This document shows, piece after piece, positions 35,263 through 46,780 of a stretch of DNA of 64,000 nt. Made by a program: the position numbers and the translations under genes. The notes beneath the pieces are model-generated. The model was not told where the DNA came from. It did not search any database and saw only the letters and a list, made by a program, of their open reading frames with translations. The stretch lies in the NCBI GenBank assembly GCA_023078555.1, contig CM041198.1, forward strand, positions 6,610,924 to 6,674,923, given 5' to 3'. Origin of the DNA: Ulva prolifera. Lineage: Eukaryota; Chlorophyta; Ulvophyceae; Ulvales; Ulvaceae. Position 1 is the first letter of the stretch; every line of letters starts with the position of its first letter.

Positions 35263-35973
35263 TCATGACGGAGGCTTGTGCTGTACACGGAACCGCCTGA
35301 CCCACTCAACGATGCGCTCTACATTGGCTTCGATCTCATCTGTGTCGTTGCTGCTTAATACTTGAATGATTTCCTTCTGGTAGGACCGATGTGCCTCTTC
35401 TGCAGGCACATGCATGATTTCGCACTCTATGTTCTCTCTCATCTTCTTGTCATTGTACCCTCGTGAATTCAGGCGATCGAAAAGTAACGTGTTGTCTGTT
35501 TGTAGCACAATGACGAGGTCAAAGAAGCGCTCTGGAAACAGGTCGCTAGAATGATGGTCAATCACGATCCCACCCTCTGCCATTATATCTTCCAGGTGGT
35601 CATTGACCTGCAGCACGGGATCGCGTCACACCAAGACACGGAATGTGATGCTGCATCCAAAAGCTTTTTCAGGGCCTAGTCTGGTCATCCTGCTTGGCAG
35701 GGTATGCCTTCGCGACGGCACAGGTTGCGCCAGAGCCGGGCGTGCATGCACTCAGCTGATACACCAAAGCCAGGCACTGCACACCTTGTCATCATCTATG
35801 TAGTATGCCTCGAACTCGTTGCTGTATCCATCGTGCAAGTCGTGCTCTTTTACAATGTCGCCAATGTTGATGTGCCGCAACCCGGCTTCTGCAGCAATCA
35901 GCTCACAGTGTGTGGTTTTTCCTGTGCCAGGAGTCCCAGTGATGAGGATGTTAGGATGCTGCCTAGGCGGCAT
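35263..35973 (-). CDS. AK6: Adenylate kinase 6 (AK6/Fap7 family), two exons
   Basis: Minus-strand exons 35973-35785 and 35607-35263 join in phase 0 (donor GTGTGC, acceptor CTGCAG) to 177 residues, the family's normal size (about 170-180). The start MPPRQHPNILITGTPGTGKT carries the P-loop (Gly13 to Thr20). It is followed by HINIGDIVKEHDLHDGY, and by DHHSSDLFPERFFDLVIVL and NSRGYNDKKMRENIECEI, all diagnostic of AK6 rather than the larger cytosolic adenylate kinases. The ATG at 35,973 is chosen because it begins the conserved part; the frame is open upstream to 36,087. The family is a nuclear NMP kinase/ATPase acting with Rps14 in small-ribosomal-subunit maturation (established knowledge). Confidence 0.96.
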
Positions 35974-36280
35974 GGACGCGGAATGGATGTCGCTCGCCGA
36001 CTCTAAGAGCACACGGTGCTTCCGGACGCGCTGCTTATGACGGCCCGGCTCAAGCGCCAAAGACATATCTTGGTCTACAAGCTCCAATTACTCCCTTGAC
36101 CCACCAGAAGGGGGCAGGGGTGAACACAGAAAGGGGCTACTTCTGGGCACAGGTGTATCAATCAGCGCGAATGAACAGCGAAGCCAGTGGCCGTGATACG
36201 CAATTCAATGTACAGAGAATTTCCAGAGCAATGCAGTTGACCACGGCCCTGATGCACCGGGACCAACTAGTGAACTGCAG

Positions 36281-36686
36281 GAGATGTGAGCGCTTCTGAA
36301 GCCTCGAAACGTCGTCGAAATACCCTCAGCAAGCGCCCTCTTGTCCACACACTGAGCAGTGACAAATTTTCTGCGCGCAGTCACGCTTATCAGCGCCTCG
36401 GGCTGGCTCTGATGGAGGTCCGGCTGGTGTCGAACGCAACGATATAGCGCGGCAGCTGCTGGCCAGCTGTCACGCCACTGCTGGCCACTCTCATGCCCCT
36501 CGACATCTTATTCAACGTGATGCGGCGGATTGCGAACAAAGTGGAAACGAACTGTGTGATATCTTGCAGATTCTGAGTTCGTCATTCGCGGCAGCGGCAG
36601 CACGGCTCGAGAGCGATCTGCTGGCTTTCTTATATCCTAATCCCACGAGATGCCTTCAAGATGATTCCTGTTCTACGCCATGCTGA
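36281..36686 (+). CDS. Possible two-exon orphan fragment divergent from AK6
   Basis: After a CTGCAG acceptor (36,280) a frame reads GDVSASEASKRRRNTLSK, LSSDKFSARSHAYQRLGL and ALME to a GTCCGG donor at 36,418. After a TTGCAG acceptor at 36,569 the phase-compatible frame reads ILSSSFAAAAARLESDLL and AFLYPNPTRCLQ to TGA at 36,684-36,686. Both pieces lack an ATG, so the first exon must lie upstream, between here and the AK6 start. No family recognised. An alternative reading without the intron is also open from 36,381. Confidence 0.3.
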
Positions 36687-37256
36687 ATTTCTGACGTGCA
36701 TATGTACTGCGGGCTGTTCTACATATGGCGGACCGACGAGCGCATGGTTGGGAAGGTGTGCTGACTGTGATGCAGGCAGCCCAACAGATTCCCATGACAG
36801 CTTCAACAGCAATCAAAGCTGCAGGATTCTCAGCAGTCTTGACATTGGTAGGTATGAATGCTGTCAGCACAGTATGCATCTGGTGGTCTCAACAGCAGTG
36901 TGCCGTAGCGGAGCCTGCAACATCGGTCAACCCAAATATAGCTGGCAGCATAAGCTGATGTGCCATCCCGATGTCACAGTCCGCGAGCACTCTTCATGTC
37001 CACAAGACTGGGCACCCAAATTCCTCGAGGGAAGTCCTCATCATGCCGCCTGTGGCGATTTGCCTGATGCAGTCGCAGGGTCTCTGATACCTGCACAGCA
37101 TGCCTTCGGGAGCCCCAGAGGCTAGTGACCACTGGGATGCAATCAATCGTCGGCACGCCACCTAACCAGGCCCAGGGCAAAGGGTGGTGTAATCTAGGTA
37201 CGAATAGACATGTTTGAGACAGCGACATGCGCGAACTCTGCAACCAGCTGAGGTAC

Positions 37257-37365
37257 AAGCTGCACACCGGCATCACGCTGGCTTCACACCGGCATGGCAC
37301 CGGCTTCACACCGGCATCGCACCGGCTTCACACCGGCATCGCACAAGCTTCACACCGGCATCGTC
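37257..37365 (+). repeat. Short-unit minisatellite (ACACCGGCATC type)
   Basis: Alternating TTCACACCGGCATCGCACCG and related blocks of about 13 and 27 bp, four to five times, with small variations. Confidence 0.88.
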
Positions 37366-37914
37366 GGGTGCATCAGCCACCTGTCAAGGAAACGAGGCTG
37401 GGCGCTCACGGCTGCAAAAATTGGAGCAATCCACAGCGATGTGGTGCAGAAGCATGCGTCCCCACCCTGGCGTTGGAGTTCACATCCACTCAAGCAGCAG
37501 CTGGGCAACCGTGGAACCTAAGCAGATGACACCGGCTGTGGAACCATGTAAGCATGAAATAAATTGGTTCAAATATCACATCCCACGGACCCTCGAGACA
37601 TTGGCGACTGTGCACCTGAGCCACAGTGGCTGCCCTCACGCATGGCCGTCAGTCGCCACCATGCCCATATGACATCATCACAAGCACATCATGGCGCACA
37701 TTTGCCGCCACCGACACGCAGGACGTGCGTCAAGTGCCAGGAATGCACAGAATTACAATCTAGATGATAAATGACCCCCCGCTGTCACTCCGGGGCCGGA
37801 TCTGGGCCTCACAGCACCGCCGCGGCGCGCCGGCGCATCCTGCCATGCGCCCAAACACATTCCATGCAGGTACACACATGGACACGGACTCCGACTCTAC
37901 ACACTGTGCATCAG

Positions 37915-37915
<1 letters not shown>

Positions 37916-37950
<35 letters not shown>
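37916..37950. repeat. Poly-C tract (35 nt)
   Basis: Thirty-five consecutive C bases. Such tracts are prone to length error in assemblies. Confidence 0.95.
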
Positions 37951-37952
<2 letters not shown>

Positions 37953-37961
37953 ACCCCGGCG

Positions 37962-38031
37962 AGCGCGATTCTGGGCGCGCGCGATTCTGGGCGAGCGCAA
38001 CTCTGGGCGCGCGCAACTCTGGGCGCGCGTG
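37962..38031 (+). repeat. 16-bp GC-rich tandem repeat, four units
   Basis: Units alternate GCGCGATTCTGGGCG and GCGCAACTCTGGGCG; the first two carry GATT and the last two CAACT, so the array is itself two doublets. Confidence 0.85.
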
Positions 38032-38957
38032 CAACCCCACAACCACCGCTCCTCGCCAGCCTCCCATGGCCTACTTATTTAGACTGCCAGCTATGCTACT
38101 CCACATGCCATGCCCCTGACCTCGTTCAGGATGCAGCGAGTGTGCCTGTGCCGGCCTCCGCAATTGTGCATCGCATCTGCAGACTACAGACGACGCAAGC
38201 CTGGCAGCCAAGATGGACCCTCACCCACACACTGAAGCCGCACCCGTTCGCAGATGCCTCTGTGCCTGCACAGCCACCTCGCTGTGATCCGTTCACCCCA
38301 CCGCAACCGGCGCCTTCAGCACCCCTGCAAGCATGGCCCATGCTTCTGCATCTTCTAGTTGACCATTGCACACCCTCGCACAGTGTGGGTGTGCATGGTG
38401 ACGACAAGGCAGGCCGCAACAGAACAGCAGGTACGCCCTCTGCATCTGGGTGGCTTCAGAGCGGATCACCCTGCCGGTGCAGCCTGAAGCCGAAGCGGCA
38501 GCTGGTGAGAAGCTGCCTCTTCTCCCTCCATTGCTCGCGGTGCCGTGTCACTTGCGGGTGCCTTGAGACGGGGCCTACAGTTGACGAGGACGCCGCCTTG
38601 TCGCTCTCTCCTCCCAACGCGCGGCATGCATGTTACAGCGGCCGGTGTCATGGAGCGTGAAGCCCGTATTTATGAGCGCTGCAGTGCATGGCGTGCATGC
38701 ATACGCCTGTACTTCCTGAGCCCCTCAGGGTTTCTTGCCAACGTCTAACATCTCGGTCGCGGCTGCTAGGGTCCGCCGGTTGAAGCTCTGGCCTGCATGG
38801 CGGGCAGCAGTGGCTTTTGGGGCCGCGCGACAGCGGGAACACGCATTCGTGGCCCGGCCAAAAAGACTCACCTGATACGCGATTCGGACTATAGTCACAG
38901 ACCACCGCTTGGGCTGCATGCAGGTGCATGCCTCACCCTGATACACCGCAGCACAAC

Positions 38958-39026
38958 AGGTGGTTTACCCCTTCGGCATGTGGTCCCGGTCATTCGGAGT
39001 AGTCCATGTCTGCTTCAGGACACGGA
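38958..39026 (+). repeat. Dispersed repeat family C, copy 3
   Basis: CAGGTGGTTTACCCCTTCGG, GGTCATTCGGAGTAG and CTTCAGGACACGG, in the same order as 4192-4265. It reaches the 3' end of the transporter reading frame. Confidence 0.58.
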
Positions 39027-41732
39027 AGAAAATCCGCAAACCTTTTCTTTACAACCCAACCGCACACACACAGTCAGCATCACCGTCAGTGTACACGTGC
39101 TGACACAATGGCACATCAACACACCGTTGGTCTCGACCGCGACAGCCGCCTCGCCATCCGCGCCACGCGCGTCCCCGTCGCCGCCATCGCCGAGCAGCCG
39201 CACCGCCTCCGCGTCGGCGGCGTCCCGCGGCGACGGGGGCGCCGGCGGCTCAGCCTTCTCCTTGCTCGTGGTGTAGCCGTAGCCGACCATGCCGGCGACG
39301 GCGAGGGTCATGCCGAGGGCGGTGCGGCCTGAGATGTCATCGCCAAAGACGGCGGCGCCGCCGAGCAGCACGCAGATCGTCTTCGTGTGGCCCATCACCT
39401 GCACGGCACGGACCCTCAGATCAACGCTGTTGGCTGCGATGCATGGTGAAGTGACACGCCAAGTATCTAGATCTAGATAGTGTTGTGCGTTGGTGCACTG
39501 TCATACTGTTGGTGCACTGTCATGTCGTGGCCCGTGCTCATGTGACTACACCCCGTCATCTGCAACACTGGGCGGTGTCCCGTTTGTTTTTGTCCGGGGG
39601 GCGGGGGGGGGGGGGGGGGGGGGGGGGGGCTGCTTATCTGTGCTGATGAGTGCAGCTGTGCGGATCACTGCGCTTGACTGCAATGCCCGGTACTTTTCTG
39701 AGACGCATTGCCACGCAACAGCCCGGGCTCGTGTGGTTGGCGCAAGCATCACAAGCATCACACGGCCTGGGTGCGCGTGTCGCCATGCCATAGGATCGAG
39801 GCGCCCTCTAGCGGCAGCACAGCGTAACAGCTCTCAAGACGTCGCCCGGCCCCCACTCGCTGTTCGCTCGCCGCAGACGTCAAGAGCGGATGAAGGGTTT
39901 ATGGGGGGGGGGGGGGGGGGGGGGGGGGGGTGGATGCGTGAGGGACGTCCAGGGAGACGCTGTCTGCGAGGCGCCGCTCTGTCGTTTGCTGGCGGTTAGA
40001 CGCGATGCGATGCAAAAACATGGTTCAGAAATTTGTGAGGCGTTATGATGATGGGCACACAGTTTGGGCTTCTCGCCGTGCGCCCCAGCCCCCGCAACTG
40101 CGCCCTTGGAAGCAGCAACAGGGGTCTGCGTGCCAGACGCATCCCGCAGTGTACCGGGATGCCAGCGCCGATGCTGCCAATCTGGCAGCACTGGATGGCG
40201 TCCAACAGCACGCGCACATGCCACACCGCACGTAGAGAGTTCGTGGCTTGGCGGCAGGTGCATAGCGTCGAGATGCCTGTTTGTTACTGGCAGTGGCGAT
40301 GCATGGCAGGAAGGAAGGCATGGACAGGGGTGTACAGGAGAGTGGCCACACCTGATACGCCACGGCTGAGAACCGCCCGAGGCAGGCGAACTGAGACAGG
40401 TTGACTCCGATCGCGAGCGCACACGACGACATGATGACCGTGGCCGCTGCCGGCGTGAAGCCATACTGGAACACCCAGCCACCGGTGATCGCCCAGTCCA
40501 GCAGCGGCCCGATGACGAGCAGAAACACTGCCATCGGCCAGGCCGTGAAGAGGAGCATCTCGTTGGAGGTGATCTTGAGGGAGGTCTGGAAGTGCCTGCA
40601 GAGGAGCTGCTGGCTGCCGGCGGCGACGATGGAGAGGACTGCGACGTTGAGGCCGACCCAGTTGACTGCTACACTGGAGACCGTGACCACAGCCACTCCG
40701 AGGACGACGAGGGCGATGGAGAGGATGACACTGTGGCTGAAGCTTCGGCTGTACACCAGGTACTCGACGACGCACACAAAGGGGATCACGCAGAGCTTGG
40801 CAATCTGGTAGAAGCCGACCTGCAGGAGAGTGGAGGTGAGTGAGCAGTGAGTGGGCCAGTGGAGGAGTAACATCCAATGCACAAAAGTCCAGGCCACTGT
40901 ATGGCAGAACACCATCTGAACAAAAACACAGAGCCCCAACAACACATCAGCTCGAGAGTGAGTGACCAGTGAGTGGGCCAGTGGAGGAGTGCAAACCCCT
41001 TGGGCAGTGGGAGACATGACACGAGACAGAGATCAGTGGTGGACCGGAGACTGGGAGTAGCATGGAGCAGCAGGCTACTACGCACACGGTCACAACTTGT
41101 ACCGGTGGTAAGCGACGTTGCACGTTGGCCTGGGGCTGTTCGGATGTCGATGCTTGTCATCGGCAGAGCTGTACTTCGCGAGAGCGGCATAAAAACTGAG
41201 AATATCAGGCACACGCAACTTCTTGACCGTACACAACATCATGAGAAGAACCAGCGGACTCCTGGAAGATGTGCGAGGGTTTGGCGCTTCCCATCGGCCG
41301 AACTAGCATAGCAGACGCAGTGGTCCGCACTATGGCAACGCCAAGCACTTGCCTGGGTCGCCCTGCGAAGGCTAGGCCGTAGACTGTCCAACGTTCATGT
41401 GATACCGTCAGCATAGATTGCACAAGCAAAAAAGCAGAGGTGGTGCGCACATTATTGAGCAGTAGCGAGACGTTCAGTGAAATGATCGACATCGACGCAA
41501 CCGCCACGAATATCAGGCGATCCTTCCACGGCATAGTTCCGTTTGCTGACATAAGGCCACTGCAGCTGTACGTCTGCATCAGCAACGCCGCAGCCAGGTA
41601 GTGCAAGCCGGACAGTGTGACCGCGAAGTTGAAGAGGTAGCCCTGGGATCCCATCAACAGCTTGTTCACGAAGATGATGCATACTGAGGTCGCTACGTTT
41701 GTAAACCATGCCGCAAGGTCTGATATGTTCAT
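39015..41732 (-). CDS. Nucleotide-sugar transporter, TPT/URGT-UXT type, three exons
   Basis: Minus-strand exons 41732-41451, 40819-40352 and 39398-39015 join in phase 0 at both introns to 377 residues. Exon 1: MNISDLAAWFTNVATSVCII, NKLLMGSQGYLFNFAVTLSG (the NK..M...GF.F...LT.FH pattern), ending SLNVSLLLNN. Exon 2: VGFYQIAKLCVIPFVCVVEY, NWVGLNVAVLSIVAAGSQQL and LSQFACLGRFSAVAYQ. Exon 3: VMGHTKTICVLLGGAAVFGD and GMTLAVAGMVGYGYTTSKEK, then an Ala/Asp-rich cytosolic tail. These are the signatures of the plant URGT/UXT subfamily of drug/metabolite transporters, multispanning Golgi antiporters moving UDP-rhamnose, UDP-galactose or UDP-xylose; the exact substrate cannot be read off. The frame is open upstream of the chosen ATG to a TTTTGCAG that could be an acceptor from a 5' leader exon. 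Confidence 0.92.
39603..39629. repeat. Poly-G tract (27 nt)
   Basis: Twenty-seven consecutive G bases, inside intron 2 of the transporter (poly-C on its coding strand). Confidence 0.95.
39903..39930. repeat. Poly-G tract (28 nt)
   Basis: Twenty-eight consecutive G bases, about 270 bp from the previous tract and in the same transporter intron. Confidence 0.95.
40826..40992 (+). repeat. Two ~40-bp direct repeats in transporter intron 1
   Basis: 40,826-40,869 and 40,953-40,992 share AGTGAGTGGGCCAGTGGAGG with similar flanks; the first copy starts a few bases from the exon 2 boundary. Confidence 0.75.
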
Positions 41733-42250
41733 TGCGATGCACCTCCTCGCGCTGCAAAACAAACAAGCCGTTGATGGCTTACTCTGCGTGACAGCCGTGC
41801 CACTGGGACGCGTTACTTCACATGCCACAACAGAAACAGTCCTCGTATGTGGAGTCGTAATTTGTTGCGGACCTTTTGCTGTTATGATCTCCGTTCTTCC
41901 CCTTGTTGAGTCGCACCGATGCCTGCAGAGGCAACCTGGCGCGCCCGAGCGCTACAAGCGACCAGACAGACCGAATGCAGCCGTCATTAACCTCAGCATT
42001 TGCCTGATTTTGCTCATCATGATGGGACCGCTGCAGTTGGTGGACACAGCTCAAGCTGGCAGTTGCAGCAACATAGCGCGATGAACAGTCATGAAAAAGA
42101 CTGACGACGCATGATAGTGAACACAACGGCTGATGGTATCGCTACCTGTTTGAACATAGTGTTTCCGAGCGTAGACCTAGCGCATCCTAGCGTATCAACT
42201 GGCAACGCGTTGGCAGCCCCGCAGTCGCGTTTCACAGACGCCCCGTCGGC

Positions 42251-43005
42251 ATGTCCCACATAATGCCTTCATCTTTGACCAACATTCTGTACAGCGCTTG
42301 TAACCGTCTTCCTACAGCTCGAAAGGCCGTATCGTCACACCGATTGATCAGATTACCGACTACTCCAGGAGCAGACGCATACACATCGATTACTCGACAC
42401 ACCTATGCCCAGCGGGACCTACTCCACGAACGACAGACAGACAACGACGCAGTGAAGGACCGCTGGCGCTCATCTGCATGGAGGCGAAAGGCGCAAGCAT
42501 CGGCGGTTGCAGCAACGCTGTGAATGCGCCACGACGCGACTGCCGACTGTGCGAGCCGTGGCATTGCGCACGTGCACGCGGTTACATCATGAGCTGACTA
42601 CATCGCAGCGTGGCGCCAGGGCAGAGCTCTGCAGCGCGCCTCAGCGCGTGGTATAGATGATGAAGCCTGATGAGCCGGAGCAAAACTTGTGGAAGCAAGG
42701 AAGCGGCGATGCATCGCGATGGCATGCAAGGTGGGACAGCTGGCGAAGACGGCGGTCGAGTACACGGCAGCCTTTCGACCGACGGCATGCGTGAACTGCA
42801 GTTCAAGCTAGCCTCGATGCTGTTGCAGTCGCTGCATCCAAGCTGGCGCGGCACATCTGCAGCGCGGAACGCCGGAGCGCGCGATCGCAACGTCGGAGAT
42901 GCATGCCTCGTCCTGATCGAACAGGTGTACATGTCAGCCGAGTTCATGCTCTGCTTCGCATCGGGCCTCATGCATGTGGGTCCCGCCGCGGCGTTTGTCA
43001 TGTGA
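42251..43005 (+). CDS. Possible orphan gene divergent from the transporter (weak)
   Basis: The frame at 42,670-43,005 reads ordinary protein-like sequence (MRELQFKLASMLLQSLHPSW, DACLVLIEQVYMSAEFMLCF) to a TGA. A separate frame at 42,251-42,523 begins MSHIMPSSLTNILYSACNRL. I could not find a convincing splice pair linking them, so this is a region with possible exons, not a solved gene. No family recognised. Confidence 0.25.
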
Positions 43006-43311
43006 ACAGCGCAGCACGCAGCGCCCGGACTTCCTCATGAGGATCCTCACGAGGCCCCAGCTCAGTTCACACAGAACACTCCTGCTGTCGCTTGCATCTC
43101 TGTGACAGCTGTTGACCCTTCGTCAGAGGAAGCAGCTTCTTCAGTTTAATCAAAGTTTCCTATGCACACCGTGCCCGCGGCGCCTACGCATACAATATTG
43201 CAACATATATATCCCCCCCAGTGCACTGCCGTACGCTACAAACACGGAGTCGAAGGCAGGTAGCACCACCAGTATCACACTGTCACACAGCACAACACTG
43301 TTTGCACGAAG

Positions 43312-43312
43312 C

Positions 43313-43343
<31 letters not shown>

Positions 43344-43353
43344 ACACACACAC
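43312..43353. repeat. Poly-C followed by (CA)n
   Basis: Eighteen C bases then twelve CA units. Confidence 0.95.
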
Positions 43354-43435
43354 GCAGGGGCAATCTGTGGGTGTGTGCTTGGCGGTGATGGGTTTCCTAG
43401 GCGTGGTGGGTGTCGCGTGCGTGGGTGGCTGGGTG

Positions 43436-43497
43436 TTTGCTTCGTCTGTTTGCTTTCGCGATGCTGCCCGCCTTGCTGCCTCTGTCCTTGTAACATG
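43436..43497 (-). repeat. Dispersed repeat family A, copy 4
   Basis: GCTTCGTCTGTTTGCTTTCG, GATGCTGCCCGCCTTGCTGC and CCTTGTAACATGCAG; same block order as 3350-3406 and 4692-4748. Confidence 0.58.
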
Positions 43498-43759
43498 CAG
43501 GGGCAATCTCAGATCACCCCATGGCCATCTGCAGCCACCCCAGATCTGGCTCAGCCTCCACTATAGTGGTTGTCAGCTTCCCTTGATGAGACTGGGACCA
43601 TCTCAAGTAAGCCACAAGAGCTCAAAACTGTGCTAGCACTCATCCTCACCTCTCATCAGGTGTAAGGAGGACAGAGCTTTGCGGAGACAGGCACAGGAAG
43701 GAGCACCACCACTGTGCGCATGATCATGTGACTTAAGATTAACTTAATTAAGTGCATAC

Positions 43760-43870
43760 TGCAAGTTTACATACAAACAAACAAACCGGCAGGGCTGTGG
43801 TGCACATAGTGCCATGAATGACTGAGTGGATTTTGAGAAGCAGCTCCATGCCTGGCCTCTGTCCTTTGTA
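43760..43870 (+). repeat. Dispersed repeat family B, copy 2
   Basis: GCAGGGCTGTGGTGCACATA, GCCATGAATGACTGAGTGGA and CTGGCCTCTGTCCTTTGTA. Copies at 46,651-46,780 (same strand) and 3892-3992 (opposite strand) have the blocks in matching order. Confidence 0.6.
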
Positions 43871-44874
43871 AAAAACAAGCAGCAGAATGCACTTTTGAAG
43901 CTGTGCGTGTGTATGACCTTCATCTGCTTCTTTTGGCAAATACTGCACTGGTTGTCCACACTGTATTTTGCCAAAAACACATGTTGCCATGGGTGACACC
44001 GAGTTATGATGTCAGTACTGCAGACATGTACATCGCAGGTGCTGCATCAGACAATGTGAACTTGTGGTGGGGGGGTCTCTGCTACTGGCTGTGCAAGCTT
44101 TCCTCAAGGCTGCCCATGCAGTGCACTGTTGCAACTATGCGACTATGCCCCATGATTGAGTTAGCATTGCCGTGTCGGATACACACACTATAGCAATGCT
44201 CTGGCAGTGCAGCGTGGTGGCACTGGAGGAGCAGGTCGGCCTGGCGTCTGCCGGCTGACGCATCCGCGGGCGCCCTTCTGCTTAAATTCTGTGTGGGCTG
44301 ATGTGGACGTGGCGGTAGTTGATGTGGCAAATCAAAATAGCTCGGGCAGTTATATGGCAAAGCACCAGCCCAAACTATAACACATTGCCACCACGAAGCG
44401 GTTGGTGATGGGTGTGGCGCAGCTGCTAGCAGAGGGGGAGGGGATTGTGAAATGTGGCCGTATGTGCCCGCCGTAGATTCGTCGCCCGCTGCAGCAGCAG
44501 GGAGGCTGTCAGAGTGCCTTCATGTGGGGGGGCCGCGGAGATGGGCCTGGGGTGAGGTGCGGGGATTGCTGTGGTGGGGCGTTTGATTGTGGCATTCTGA
44601 CGGCGTCTGTGATCGGTAGCTGTGGGTATGAAGGAAAGAAGCGACTAGGCGGGCAGACCCCTAAAACAGCGAGAACCAGGACAACCCAACCACAGCCGCA
44701 ACTATCGTAGACAGGACCCAATGCGCCCGCAACGAAGGACACACAGTGGCTGTAGGTGATCTGGCGGTGTTTGCTCTGGGCTGAATCACTGTTCAGATGT
44801 CTGCTGTCTGCTGTGGGCGCAGCTGCAGTGCCAGCTGCCTCCCCGCATGCATCTATGCTTGCAACAGAGGTGCA

Positions 44875-44932
44875 GTGTGTAACAAAGGAAAAAGCTGGAG
44901 GGGCCGGTAGCACTGCCAGGACCAAAAGGGAG
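44875..44932 (+). repeat. Dispersed repeat family A, copy 5
   Basis: GTGTGTAACAAAGGAAAAAG, CTGGAGGGGCCGGTAGCACT and GCCAGGACCAAAAGGGAG, differing from 10,929-10,988 at only a handful of positions. These two are the closest pair of the family. Confidence 0.78.
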
Positions 44933-45979
44933 GTGCAGTGTGTATGGTCAGTGCAGCTGTGTAGACATTCAAACGGTCAGAGGGTCCGTGACAACGTGTG
45001 ACATGGGGTGGAGTGATGATGGGTGGAGCCGCCTTCGATAGATGCTCCACATCGGGCGTGATGCATCGGACAATCTGTTCAGAAAGGGATTTTTGTTGTG
45101 CCTGGAGGTTGTGGTCTTCTGGTGATCCGGGCGTTGCTGCACCACAGGGGGGTCCGATGTGCATTCAGCATTCTGACATACACTGAACTTGCTGAGCTGA
45201 ACGACCGAGTGCACATAACTGTTTGTACAGCCGGTGGTGCTGATGAAGCACCAGCTTCACATGTTGGTGGTACAATCTACGCAAGTCATTGTTTGGACGG
45301 AGACTGTGTGAACGCAGCCATCGCGGGAAGGGCCGAACCAGGCACACGACAGGACTCGACTGTCTGATCGCCTGGATATGAGATACATTCAGACGTATTT
45401 CTCAGGATCTGGAATATCCGCCATCACAAGTATCGAGCTGTTGTCCGTTCTAGCTTCTCGTCAGCTGATGCGCTAGCGAAACGCAATGGCAAAGCCTCGA
45501 CAGAAAAATCAGCAGCACCGTCAGGAATTTTTGTCTGAGTAGCGTGCCGTGAACATGCTCGTGGTGGACATGCTACGGTCGGGCGGACATCTGGCAAGCT
45601 GCATCTGTTGCCATGTTTGAGCAGGCTAGGGAACCTCTGATCCTGGAACGATGCAAGCTTCCATTCGACAGCCTTGATATGATCATCAAACCTAGGTTCG
45701 CACTGCCGGCTAGCCTTGTGCAATTGTGGATCGGGGCAACGACAAGAATCGTTGCCGTCGAATCGTTCCGGCCCGACATGTCGTGGCATTTGGGGACAAC
45801 TTGAATGCGGAAAGGCCTCGAATCTCTGAGATGGACCTCTGTAGAAGCTGTCATACTGAAAGTTACGTACGCAGAGAACTGTGACACAGCTGACATGACA
45901 CGCTGCAATTGGCACACAGATTCTCGCAAAGATGGGCATGCTCTGTCACTGCCTCCTGAGCTGCAGCTTTATGGAGATG

Positions 45980-46047
45980 TGGCAATCCAGTGATATGACC
46001 GCTATACCTACGTCCAGTGGTATAGCGGTCTTACCACTGGATTGCCA
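45980..46047. repeat. Imperfect hairpin, ~29-nt arms
   Basis: TGGCAATCCAGTGATATGAC and GCTATACC pair with GGTATAGCGGTC and ACTGGATTGCCA across a loop of about 9 nt, with about three mismatches. A single related block (CCAGTGGTAGAGCGGTCATA, ACTGGACTGCCAC) occurs at about 50,284-50,318. Confidence 0.8.
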
Positions 46048-46650
46048 CAGGAGACAGCCCGCACAGCGGTCTCACGCGGTGCCTGCTCCAGACCCCGACA
46101 GAGCAGGTGCACCCGCATACACTGGTGTGCCACTGTGGAAAGCCTGATGCGTCTCAGAAACACAGCAACACACGCAGGTAGCACAGCAAGCAATGCACAG
46201 CAATTCTGCTGCCTCATTGCAAGGTACGTGCAGCATCAGTACATGCATCCTTCTGCAACAGGATCAGACGATCCCTGGTCACCCCAGCCGCCCAGGCCAC
46301 CTTAGCCACTCAAACTCCACCGCAGCCCGTCGTCCGCAGAGGCGACGGTTCAAATCTCCACACGGCTCACCGCACAGGGCCGCATCCCACCTTGGCCAGC
46401 CCACCGGGTGAGTTCGTATGCACAAAAGTGGCTCTAGTTCTGAGGAGGTCTGGAGATGGTTCTGGTCGATGGTTCTGGTCGATGTGCTCCGCAAGGCCGC
46501 ATTCACGTCACACCGGGCATCAGGCACAGCGATCGACACTCGCATTTAGGCCGCATCAGGCATGAAGCATCACCATAGCCACTCAGTGTTATGCTGTATC
46601 AGGCAGAAAAAGGATATCTGCAGCATGTGAGGAATATCTGCAGGATCTGA

Positions 46651-46780
46651 TCATGTAAACATACAGCCAGTAGGGCTGTGGTGCAAGCTCGTGCCCGGCC
46701 TAGTGCCATGAGTGCGTGAATGAGTTTGAGACTGAATTCCGAGAAGTGGTGGCATGCCCGGCCACTATCCTTTGGTACAA
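46651..46780 (+). repeat. Dispersed repeat family B, copy 3
   Basis: TAGGGCTGTGGTGCAAGCTC, TAGTGCCATGAGTGCGTGAA and GCCCGGCCACTATCCTTTG; diverged relative of 43,760-43,870. Confidence 0.58.

Larger units (their letters stand above)
36690..39014. other. Repeat-rich intergenic stretch
   Basis: Holds the minisatellite at 37,257-37,365, the poly-C tract and the GC-rich 16-bp repeat downstream of it, and a family C repeat at its end. ORFs here are repeat- or composition-driven and I support none. Confidence 0.5.

Noticed and set aside
37257-37365. CRISPR-like array
   Set aside because: Unit lengths are short and contiguous with no unique spacers, and the genome is eukaryotic; it is a minisatellite.
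9651-41732. A nucleotide-sugar gene cluster linking the reductase and the transporter
   Set aside because: They are 26 kb apart with several unrelated genes between them, and the reductase's substrate is unknown.
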